Below, one piece after another: positions 8,548-15,000 of a stretch of DNA of 15,000 bases. The position numbers were made by a program, and so were the translations under genes. The stretch lies in the NCBI GenBank assembly GCA_030674155.1, contig CM060327.1:20144012-20159011 (forward strand). The letters run 5' to 3'. Below the pieces are notes generated by a model, which saw only the letters and a program-made list of their open reading frames with translations, made no database searches and was not told the DNA's origin. Each line of letters begins with the position of its first letter. Within the stretch, counting starts at the first letter, position 1. This DNA comes from Stramonita haemastoma. Lineage: Eukaryota; Mollusca; Gastropoda; Neogastropoda; Muricidae.

Positions 8548-8939
8548 CATTCATTTATTGTAGACGACATCACATATTACCTGTACGCTTGCTTATTATT
8601 CGCCAGCATTGTGAGGCAGACAGTGTAAATGACAAGCGTAACATGGCTTTACACACCGTCAACTTTCTTAGACGTTTGTGTATAGATTCCATCCACCTCC
8701 CTCCCCCCCCCCCCCCCTATCCCACTCCCAGCTTGAGGTATCATGAAACCTGCTGAGATGTCCCCATGAAATGCATTGTCCTCGCAGTGTGCATGCCACA
8801 GCTGGTCATTATGTGGTTTTTCTTCCTCGGGCTACTTGCATGCTATAGTATTGTAGGCAAGTGTCTTTCTGTATCGACATGAATTTTGAGTGGGGATGGG
8901 CTGGGTGGTAGGGGGGGGGGGGTGAGGTTACATTTTATG
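8548..8939. other. Non-repeat interval with poly-C and a G-rich run
   Basis: Unique sequence with a C15 run at 8703-8717. The G-rich segment is described separately. No gene, fold or repeat family recognised. Confidence 0.45.
8892..8922 (+). other. Predicted G-quadruplex motif
   Basis: G4, G3, G3 and G12 runs are separated by AT, CT and TGGTA, fitting the G3+N1-7 rule on the plus strand. It lies just left of the TG array. Confidence 0.5.
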
Positions 8940-8956
8940 GTGTGTGTTTTTTTTAG

Positions 8957-8982
8957 TAGTGTGTGTGTGTGTTGTGCTGTGG

Positions 8983-9050
<68 letters not shown>

Positions 9051-9090
9051 GTGTGTGTGTGTGTGCTGTGGTGTGTGTGTGTATGTGTGT
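8957..9090. repeat. (TG)n array
   Basis: TG dinucleotides with GCTGTGG interruptions at about 8973, 9046 and 9064. The repeated interruption suggests block duplication. Confidence 0.95.
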
Positions 9091-9102
9091 AGACGTTTTA
9101 TA

Positions 9103-9125
9103 GTCTCTCCTCTCTCTCTCTCTCT

Positions 9126-9160
<35 letters not shown>

Positions 9161-9222
9161 CTCCTCTCTCTCTCTCCTCTCTCTTTCTCTCTCTCTCTTT
9201 TTTTTTTCTCTCTCTCTCTTCC
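9103..9222. repeat. (TC)n array with CTCC steps and a T10 run
   Basis: Pyrimidine-only TC sequence broken by CTCC and by a T run near 9199-9207. First arm of a TC/GA/TC arrangement. Confidence 0.95.
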
Positions 9223-9246
9223 TCACCTCAATCTGTCTATGTGTTG

Positions 9247-9261
<15 letters not shown>

Positions 9262-9338
<77 letters not shown>
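9262..9338. repeat. (GA)n array, perfect
   Basis: About 38 uninterrupted GA units directly follow a short TG run (9244-9261). The array is complementary to the TC arrays on both sides (9103-9222 and 9406-9526), so either neighbour could pair with it. Confidence 0.97.
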
Positions 9339-9340
<2 letters not shown>

Positions 9341-9399
9341 CTTTGCGTGATTTATAGGCCACTTGAAGTTTAATTAAATGGGAATTGTTACGCCTTGTC

Positions 9400-9405
<6 letters not shown>

Positions 9406-9458
<53 letters not shown>

Positions 9459-9526
9459 CTCTCCCTCCTCTCTCATCTCCCACTCTCTCTCTCTTCTCTC
9501 TCTCTCTCCTCTCTCCTTCTTTCTTT
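9406..9526. repeat. (TC)n array
   Basis: A perfect TC run to about 9453 is followed by TC with CTCC and CATC steps. Confidence 0.95.
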
Positions 9527-9611
9527 TCAACCCGAAGGAGTCTTCTGTTGGTTGGCTGTTTTCCTGAAAGGAAAGAACAACTGTCTGTAATCCTCATGGA
9601 TGGCAGAACTA

Positions 9612-9636
9612 TGTTGTGTGTTTGTGTGGGGTGTGG

Positions 9637-9667
<31 letters not shown>

Positions 9668-9724
9668 GTGTGTGTGTGTGTGTGCGTGTGTGTGGTTGTG
9701 TGGTGTGTGTGGTGTGTGTGTGTG

Positions 9725-9762
<38 letters not shown>
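9612..9762. repeat. (TG)n array with GG and TTG slips
   Basis: TG dinucleotides are interrupted by GGTTG, TTG and TGG at irregular spacing, with a clean TG run at about 9727-9762. A short GGA/GGC triplet segment follows. Confidence 0.95.
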
Positions 9763-9766
<4 letters not shown>

Positions 9767-9809
9767 GAGGAGGAGGAGGCAAGGCGAGGGATGGTGATAG
9801 GGGGGGGAG

Positions 9810-10069
9810 GTTACTAGTGACTGTGGTGGTTTTAATTAGATCGAGAGTAACTTGTTTTTAGAATCCTGTACTGTACTGTTGACTATTTCTGGTCTGTCCT
9901 GCCCTTGGGGGTACTCTTTCTTCTTTTATTACTTTGGGTTTGTGTTTTGTCTTGTCTTGTCTTATTTCTGTCTTGGAGTCTGCCTCGGATGTGGGTTTTA
10001 TTTTCGTTCCTCAGCTTGAGCTCCGAGGTTAACCAACAGTGAGATTAATTTGGCGTCTGTGATCGTTAA
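9810..10069. other. Non-repeat interval, no gene recognised
   Basis: Mixed sequence with a short TTGTC repeat near 9946-9962. No motif supports a gene. Confidence 0.45.
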
Positions 10070-10121
10070 AGTCAAAGTCAACGTCAAGTACAAAACATTT
10101 TAATCATCCCCTGAAGGGCAA
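10070..10121 (-). repeat. LINE-like 3' end remnant, copy 2 (minus orientation)
   Basis: On the minus strand this reads TTGCCCTTCAGGGGATGATT, then an AT-rich stretch, then TTGAC-type tail units. It is the inverted counterpart of 7429-7475. The tail units are slightly diverged (GTCAAAGTCAACGTCAAG on the plus strand). The body of the element would extend right, toward higher coordinates. I could not follow similarity between the two copies far beyond the conserved block, so each may be heavily truncated or from a different subfamily. Confidence 0.55.
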
Positions 10122-10201
10122 TTACAATACTGACAGGCATATTGATACGAATCATCACATCGTTAACCCACCATTTTTAAGGAGCTGCATTTCTAATCTG
10201 G

Positions 10202-10230
10202 GGATGGTGTCTAAACACAACACCTGTGTG
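10202..10230. repeat. 29-bp dispersed repeat, copy 1
   Basis: This 29-bp segment matches 14532-14560 at 27 of 29 positions in the same orientation. Its core reads TGTCTAAACAC then RACACCTGTGTG. The flanks share only weak T-rich similarity. A match of this length in non-repeat sequence is very unlikely by chance and points to a shared element end or a conserved internal block. Confidence 0.7.
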
Positions 10231-10275
10231 GACGTTTGTTTATTTTTGGTTGTTTTTTTTTAATGTGAGAGAATT

Positions 10276-10282
10276 TGAGAGA

Positions 10283-10372
<90 letters not shown>

Positions 10373-10373
10373 A
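10276..10373. repeat. (GA)n array
   Basis: A near-perfect GA array with a single GGA step near 10360. T-rich sequence lies to its left. Confidence 0.96.
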
Positions 10374-10585
10374 TGTATAGACGGAATGTTATGGAAAATT
10401 ATATTAAAAAAAATCTTAGGGAAGGCAAGGCAGATGGTTTGATTAATAGTTCGCTAGGGTTTTGTTCTTTTCTTTTATCTTATCATTCAATGGGACATTT
10501 TCTCCACTGTGGCCTAGGTCAGTAGAGTGCATGCCTTGCTGTTTAGTCAGGGAGGAAAATGGGTTTCCTATTTCAAGCGTGATCA

Positions 10586-10652
10586 ACACACAAACACACA
10601 CACACACGCACGCAGCGCGCCGCACCAGCACGCACGCACACACGCACGCACG

Positions 10653-10713
<61 letters not shown>

Positions 10714-10718
10714 CACAC
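10586..10718. repeat. (CA)n-(CACG)n-(CA)n array
   Basis: A short CA run leads into CACGCACGCAGCGCGCCGC and CACG units (about 10607-10658), followed by a clean CA array to about 10711. This is again a CA array with CACG units at one side. Confidence 0.95.
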
Positions 10719-10800
10719 CAAGAACTGCATCTACAACAGACAAACAAACGGATTAATGACTGTGAAACCATGATCAATCCTTCTGAGGTCAACGTAGTTT

Positions 10801-10808
10801 TGACGTCA
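10801..10808. promoter_or_regulatory. Consensus CRE octamer
   Basis: TGACGTCA, 15 bp right of an AGGTCA half-site (10788-10793). Sequence match only; no promoter evidence. Confidence 0.3.
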
Positions 10809-10957
10809 CCATCAATGCCCACAATTCTACTTTTACATGAGAAAATATTTCATTTTCCCTTTTTTATGAAAGAAACCTTTTACTCATGAACACTTTTTTT
10901 TTTTTTTGGAACATATGTTGATGTCAACCTTTTCTGTGAAGGGAGAGATGTGGCAAG

Positions 10958-10965
10958 TGACGTCA
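10958..10965. promoter_or_regulatory. Consensus CRE octamer
   Basis: TGACGTCA followed by CATC, 157 bp right of the octamer at 10801. Sequence match only. Confidence 0.3.
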
Positions 10966-11199
10966 CATCAAAGCTCCGTTCAAGAGGATTGAACATAGTG
11001 CTATCTGTGAAAACTGTCAATGAATGTACTGATTTGTTTTGAAAGGAACAAACAATGAAAAAGAAAAAAGATAATTAACGTAGGGTTCACGGGGTTTTAG
11101 TTTGTGGTTGTATGCATAGCTATCAAATTTGTTTGTTGTTTCTTTGGGGAATTGTTTGTTCTTTTTTCAATCTCCGGCAAAGCATGATTGTAAGATCTG

Positions 11200-11465
11200 A
11201 GCTTGTTGTTGTTCTATTTGCAGTGTTGGGAACGTTTTATGCGTTTTAATTGTTTGGTTTGGTTTGCTTGTTTCGTGTTTTGGTTAGGCCTAAGGCTTTG
11301 GTTTGTTTTGTTTGTTAATTGTTTGCTTGTTTGTTGTTGTTTGTTGTTTGTTTTTTGTTACTTTGTTTTTTTGTTTTTGAGTGTGTTAGTTTCTCTTTTT
11401 ATTTGAGGGAGAGGGGTTGTTGGTGTTGTTGTGTTTTGCTGTTTTGTTGTTGCTTTTTTAAAAGA
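11200..11465. repeat. T/G-rich tract with TTTG/TTG words
   Basis: TTTG, TTGTT and TTTTG words dominate the plus strand, with almost no C after about 11310. Degenerate low complexity, comparable to 1-180 and 2487-2600. Confidence 0.7.
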
Positions 11466-11823
11466 TTTTTGGGGGTCAGTTTTTGACAATTATGAGGGTT
11501 ATTTTTTTTTTTTACAAGTATGTAAATTCCACTGAAAAATAAATGAACGCTCATGGAACAAACAATACGTTACATGCAGCAAAACACCTAATATTAAAAA
11601 GAATTTTCTTCTTTAAAAATAGAAAATAAACCAAAACTGTTTCCAAGCGAAGATCAATTAAGCATGTACCTGTTTGGGAAACCGCTAGAAAACACTCTAT
11701 AACAGAAAACGATTTGCCTGCAACAGCGGAAGGTCGAGAAGGGCGAACTGCGTTCGATAAACAGGGGAAAAAATGATATCGTTACAGGAAATTTCACTGC
11801 TGCGAACTCATGTTTTTTACGGT
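11466..11823. other. Non-repeat interval, no gene recognised
   Basis: AT-rich mixed sequence. The minus-strand open frame that enters it comes from the adjacent GA array and has no recognisable content here. Confidence 0.45.
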
Positions 11824-11843
11824 GCAGAGAGACAGACAGCGAG

Positions 11844-11932
<89 letters not shown>

Positions 11933-11962
11933 CAGAAGACAGACAGACAGACAGACAGAAGA
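11824..11962. repeat. (GA)n-(GACA)n compound array
   Basis: GACA and GATACA words lead into GA (about 11850-11930), then GACA units (11931-11958). Read on the minus strand this is TGTC followed by TC, the same order as four other compound arrays in the window. Confidence 0.93.
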
Positions 11963-12173
11963 GATGTTTTTAAGGTCTTCAGTTAAAACGTATGAGACAG
12001 AGAGACAGAGACAGAGACAGACAGACAGAGCGCGGCAGAGAGACGAAGATGTTTTCAAGGTCGTAGTTAAAACCTATCAGACATACAGGCCGACAGACAG
12101 ACAGACAGACTGACAAAGACAGAGACAAATATAACGGCAGAGAGAGATGCTGTTAAGGTCGTCAGTTAAAAAC

Positions 12174-12179
<6 letters not shown>
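11963..12179. repeat. Three-copy tandem minisatellite with GACA/GAGA spacers
   Basis: A core of about 32 bp, GATGTTTTYAAGGTC then GTCAGTTAAAACCTAT, occurs at 11963-11994, 12048-12080 and 12146-12179. Copy starts are 85 and 98 bp apart. The spacers are purine-rich GACA/GAGA sequence of variable length. Copies 2 and 3 are both preceded by CGGCAGAGAGA, so the unit includes part of the spacer. Differences between copies are scattered substitutions and single-base indels. The core is not itself a simple repeat. Confidence 0.8.

Positions 12180-12256
<77 letters not shown>
12177..12256. repeat. (GA)n array
   Basis: A GA array with one GAA step near 12206 that starts right at the end of the third minisatellite core. 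Confidence 0.95.
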
Positions 12257-12262
<6 letters not shown>

Positions 12263-12858
12263 TTTGATTTCAAACTACTCTGGACTCATCATGTGCCGAG
12301 TGTTGTCGTATTTTTAGCTTGCTTCGCTCTTTCATAACATGGAATTTTATTTTTAACCTTTACCTAAACCGTTTACGTGTAGATCTAGACTTTTTTTTTT
12401 CAAGTAACACAAATAACAAAAACAGGACTTTATTCAGACTGTTTGCTATTTTGGAGTGCTACGTACTTGCAAGTCTCTCAGAGTGTTTTTATAAAGCACG
12501 TGGTTGATTCTGTTGTCAAATCAATATCCTTTTTTTCAAATTCCTTTTAGGTTTCTTTCTTAGTGTGTAATGGCTACCCCGGGTTGTTTTCTCCGTGTCT
12601 TCATGGCTTAAAGAGAAATTTCGTTGTTGTACAAGTTGATGGCGATGTCTTGGTGGTGTTTGCCTCTAGTCATTGTGTAACCTATCACGACTTGGTAGTT
12701 TAAAATCTGGCTCTAACCGTTTATTTAATTCTTTTTCTTCTTCTTTTTTATTTTTTTATTTTTTTTTATTTTTTAAACATATTTTAAAACTCATGTTTGC
12801 CTGTGTGTGTCTGCCGTTTGTCTGTCGTGTATATCTGTTTCTGTGACTTTCTCTCTCT
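12257..12858. other. Non-repeat interval, no gene recognised
   Basis: AT-rich sequence. A 62-codon open frame at 12319-12507 has no recognisable domain and is within chance expectation. Near 12730-12780 it becomes T-rich. Confidence 0.45.
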
Positions 12859-12931
12859 GTATATATAAATATGTATATATTATAATGTATTATATGATAA
12901 TGTATATCTCATATATAGATGTATATATATA
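12859..12931. repeat. AT-rich TATA-type low-complexity tract
   Basis: TATATA, TATAAT and ATATAGATG words with several overlapping inverted repeats. Low complexity and easily melted DNA, not a recognisable promoter. Confidence 0.7.
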
Positions 12932-13127
12932 AGAGAGAGGTAGATAGACAGGTAGACACAGACTGACACACAGACACACAAAGAGACAGACGAATAGATA
13001 GATAGATAGACAGACAGACAGAAGATATTCAAAGAGTCAGTCAGACAACGACAGACAGACAGACAGACAGATAGATAGATAGATAGGATAAGATAGATAG
13101 ATATAGATAGATTAGAGATAGATAGAT

Positions 13128-13168
<41 letters not shown>

Positions 13169-13186
13169 GATAGATAGATAGATAGA

Positions 13187-13219
<33 letters not shown>

Positions 13220-13276
13220 AGACAAGATATTTAGACAGATAGACAGACATTCATACAGACACTGAGACAGACAGGT
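12932..13276. repeat. Interspersed (GATA)n and (GACA)n array
   Basis: GATA, GACA and GAGA units alternate over about 345 bp. A GATA-dominated core at about 13070-13195 is flanked by GACA runs (about 13050-13070 and 13196-13220). Small phase slips such as GGATA and GAAGATA occur throughout. GATA/GACA mixtures are the unit composition of Bkm-type repeats described from vertebrate sex chromosomes; no relation is implied here. Confidence 0.93.
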
Positions 13277-13292
13277 AGACATACTAAGGTCT

Positions 13293-13312
13293 CCAGCATT
13301 GGTCAACGCTGG
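13293..13312. other. Hairpin in unique sequence
   Basis: CCAGC (13293-13297) pairs with GCTGG (13308-13312), and after one mismatch TTG pairs with CAA around a 2-base loop. This gives 8 paired bases in 20. Confidence 0.5.
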
Positions 13313-13374
13313 CGATGGTAGGGGACTTACGGATGAAGACCACGATACTCTGGCACTAAGCCATAGAGACCACA

Positions 13375-13421
13375 CTGCACTATACTATACTACACTACAC
13401 TATACTACACTATACTACACC
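13375..13421. repeat. ACTAT/ACTAC pentanucleotide array
   Basis: About nine pentamers alternate between ACTAT and ACTAC forms, giving an approximate 10-bp period in part of the array. Confidence 0.85.
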
Positions 13422-13838
13422 ACCTATTGGCTGGCATTGGGAGAGGAAGAAAGAGAGGGAAGGGGGGGGGGGGGGCTGTAATTATCGTGTGGCCTGGGCC
13501 AAGCTGAAGTCACGGCTATTGTAATACTGCTGGCACTCTTTGATGATGGTGGTGGTGGTCGTCATGATTTTGTCCTTGACCGCTCTGACCTTTCTTTGTG
13601 TGGTCAGATCAGGCCAGGCCACCCCTTAAATCTGGGTCAAGGCTTGGATGCTGATTTACTGCACGGACCGTGACCTATTTCTTTTTCTACCACTGCCCTC
13701 CCCCCCCCCCCCCCCCCACTTCTATCTACCTTCCTCCTCCCACCAAAAAAAAGAAAATTAGCAAAGCATGGTTTTGAATACCAAAACTCAAATAACGTTC
13801 ACATAATACAGGGTGTGCCTGGATGTGTGCCGCGCACA
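13422..13838. other. Non-repeat interval with homopolymer runs
   Basis: Includes G14 (13462-13475), a short TGG run near 13550, and C18 (about 13700-13717). No gene or fold recognised. Confidence 0.45.
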
Positions 13839-13945
13839 TACATCATGCCCGCACACACACACATACATGTATACACATACATATGCTCGCGTGCATACAT
13901 ACGTACAGATACTCGCGTGCGCGAATGCATACACACACATACACA
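13839..13945. repeat. Degenerate CA/CATA/CGCG tract
   Basis: CA and CATACA words with CGCGTGC interruptions. An old or mutated CA array. Confidence 0.75.
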
Positions 13946-13993
13946 TGCTTGAATCAGTCTGGTATCACTTCCAGTGAAAGATGTTAAAACAAT

Positions 13994-14140
13994 TCTCTCT
14001 GTCTCTGTCTCTGTCTCTGTCTGCTGTCTGTCTGTCTGTCTGTGTCTCTGTCTCTCTCTCTCTCTCTTCTCTGTCTCTCTCTGTCTCTGTCTCTCTGTCT
14101 CTCTCTGTCTCTGTCTCTGTCCTCTCTCTCTCTTCTCTCT

Positions 14141-14171
<31 letters not shown>

Positions 14172-14250
14172 TCCTCTCTCTTTCTTCTCATCTCTCTCCC
14201 TCTCTTTCCCTCTCCCTCCTTCCCTTCTCCTTCTCTCTTCCTCCTCTCTC
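13994..14250. repeat. (TGTC/TCTG)n-(TC)n compound array
   Basis: TCTGTC and TGTC units (13994-14125) lead into TC with CTCC, TTCC and CCTT steps. The pyrimidine tract reaches the candidate splice acceptor at 14268-14269. Confidence 0.94.
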
Positions 14251-14269
14251 TAACTAATTAATTCTGCAG

Positions 14270-14331
14270 GCATCCATCAGTCTCGGAAGACTATGGAGTT
14301 TGTGATCTAGGCTCTAGAGCACAAAGCCTGG
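14270..14331 (+). other. Exon-like segment with consensus splice signals
   Basis: To the left lies a long pyrimidine tract, a branch-like CTAAC (14250-14254) and TTCTGCAG ending at 14269. To the right is GTAAGTAAG starting at 14332, a near-ideal 5' splice site. The 62-base segment between them has one frame without stops (frame 2, starting HPSVSEDYGVCDLGSRAQSL). A second acceptor candidate, ATTGCAG ending at 14452 with TACTAAT 20 bp upstream, would define a 121-base intron; joining gives a stop at 14473-14475. The TC microsatellite alone can fake a pyrimidine tract, and the peptide is not recognised. It could be part of an unrecognised mobile element. Confidence 0.3.
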
Positions 14332-14513
14332 GTAAGTAAGTATGGAGGGAAAGTTGTTACCCATACAGCAGATCCCCTCCCCTTCTCCACGTCGCTGGAA
14401 TGGTCCATCGAAAAGGCATTTGCCGATACTAATGATTCCAGTGCCATTGCAGGAGCTGCCAGAACGTTACTATAAACAACCCCGAACTGCCCTAGGGAAT
14501 CCAACTCCAAGCT

Positions 14514-14532
14514 CCTTGATTTTTCCTCAAGG
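14514..14532. other. Hairpin at left edge of the 29-bp repeat
   Basis: CCTTGA (14514-14519) pairs exactly with TCAAGG over a 7-base T/C loop, ending at the first base of the repeat copy. Hairpins next to the end of a repeat family can mark element ends, but this one is not present beside copy 1. Confidence 0.4.
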
Positions 14533-14560
14533 ATGATGTCTAAACACGACACCTGTGTGC
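14532..14560. repeat. 29-bp dispersed repeat, copy 2
   Basis: Same orientation as 10202-10230, with two differences (G/A at base 6, A/G at base 19). It lies at the start of the 128-codon stop-free frame. Confidence 0.7.
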
Positions 14561-14931
14561 ATGTGATTTTTTAATTTTATTTTGTTGTCATCCACTCCAT
14601 AAACTGCACTATAAATGTAAACAGCATCACTCATTCAAAACCTGCTAAACCTCCAACCAGAACTAGATATATATTATACAGTCTGCATAAACCATCCCCT
14701 GAAGTAATCTACCAGCCCTACTACTATACCTACCTACCCCCACCTGAACCCCAACGCACCAACACGACCCCCACCTGTCTGCTGCATCTTCCCAGCTGTG
14801 AGGCCACTGATGGAGTTGTCAGTCTCCCTGCAGACCGGAAGATGAAATACAGCTGCCCATCCTCCCTGAGGGAGAGGGAGGCCAAGAGGAATGATTGGCA
14901 TCTGCAGCCACAGGGATTATTGACAACTTAG
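14545..14931 (+). other. 128-codon stop-free frame lacking an early ATG
   Basis: From just after TAA at 14542-14544 to TAG at 14929-14931 there is no in-frame stop. The first ATG is at 14842, near the end, so as it stands it is not a normal CDS. The translation starts as Thr-Arg-His-Leu and passes through a Tyr/Pro-rich stretch (YQPYYYTYLPPPEPQR) and a charged, mixed-composition stretch (LPADRKMKYSCPSSLRERE, then AKRNDWHLQPQ). It is not simple-repeat translation, unlike nearly every other long frame in the window. It could be an internal exon fragment, part of a decayed element ORF, or chance. I do not recognise the protein. Confidence 0.25.
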
Positions 14932-15000
14932 CCATTGTGCACATATGGGGGCTTTTCCCTTGAACTGATGATGCTCTTGTCAGTTTCCTGTGTGCATGAT

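Larger units (their letters stand above)
10719..11199. other. Non-repeat interval with two CREs
   Basis: AT-leaning unique sequence with a T14 run near 10894-10907. It contains exact CRE octamers at 10801-10808 and 10958-10965. No open frame with recognisable content. Confidence 0.5.

Noticed and set aside
7720..8550. 276-codon minus-strand open frame
   Set aside because: Trinucleotide repeats keep any frame open. The product is runs of Ile, Glu, Arg, Val and Lys with no non-repeat flank.
11963..12179. Possible CRISPR-like array (repeats with spacers)
   Set aside because: Only three copies, unequal spacers of simple-sequence GACA/GAGA, and a eukaryotic setting.
12319..12507. 62-codon frame in AT-rich unique sequence
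   Set aside because: Length is within chance expectation, there is no recognisable motif, and no splice or start context stands out.
12859..12931. TATA-box promoter
   Set aside because: The TATA words are part of an AT-rich low-complexity tract with many equivalent positions and no downstream gene.
14307..14552. 81-codon minus-strand frame
   Set aside because: Non-repetitive, but it overlaps open frames on the plus strand in the same GC-richer segment. No residue pattern is recognised, and the plus strand has the better splice signals.
14693..14704. Third copy of CATCCCCTGAAG from the LINE-like end
   Set aside because: Only 12 bases match, the flanks do not align, and the order relative to the 29-bp block is reversed compared with the 10.1 kb region.
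14965..14990. CTGATGATGCTC resembling a second hammerhead core
   Set aside because: No GAAA follows a stem II, and no stem III or stem I partner is present before the window ends.

Overview
The window reads as nuclear DNA from an animal, most plausibly a marine invertebrate such as a mollusc. That assignment is an inference from three things. By my hand tally roughly 40% of the 15 kb is simple repeats: TC/GA, CA/TG, TGTC/GACA, TCTA/GATA, TTTC and several trinucleotides. The sequence between them is AT-leaning and has no compact gene layout. It also carries short remnants that look like dispersed retroelements. I see no bacterial, viral or organellar gene order, no rRNA or tRNA, and no open frame that I can defend as a conserved protein. 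The long apparent reading frames (for example about 250 codons at the left end and 276 codons on the minus strand over 7720-8550) are translations of simple repeats and are not annotated as genes.

Layout: 1-2.3 kb holds T-rich DNA, TC, CA, CG and GACA arrays, a G-quadruplex/i-motif cluster (806-947) and poly-C/poly-A runs. 2.3-6.6 kb is a dense succession of TC, TTTC, TG and TGTC arrays separated by short unremarkable segments. 6.6-7.8 kb is the longest stretch without microsatellites. It contains two hairpins resembling SINE tails (6813-7000), a well-formed type I hammerhead ribozyme fold (7211-7270) and a LINE-like 3' end (7429-7475). 7.8-8.55 kb is a TGTC-TC array running into a mosaic of trinucleotide repeats. 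8.9-9.8 kb alternates TG, TC, GA and TC arrays. 9.8-11.8 kb is mostly unique, with a second LINE-like end in the opposite orientation (10070-10121), a 29-bp motif that recurs near 14.5 kb, and two consensus CRE octamers. 11.8-13.3 kb has GA/GACA/GATA arrays, including a three-copy tandem minisatellite. 13.3-14.25 kb is mixed. 14.25-15.0 kb is non-repetitive and contains an exon-like segment and a 128-codon stop-free frame.

The observation most worth following is the hammerhead ribozyme at 7211-7270. It has the conserved core (CTGATGA ... GAAA ... TC), three helices, a very short stem III and an internal loop in stem I. Penelope-like retroelements and animal retrozymes carry ribozymes of this form. 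One extra A sits between core position A9 and stem II. No reverse transcriptase is visible in the window, so the ribozyme is either a solo or truncated pLTR, a non-autonomous retrozyme, or a decayed copy. I find no cooperating gene set here.
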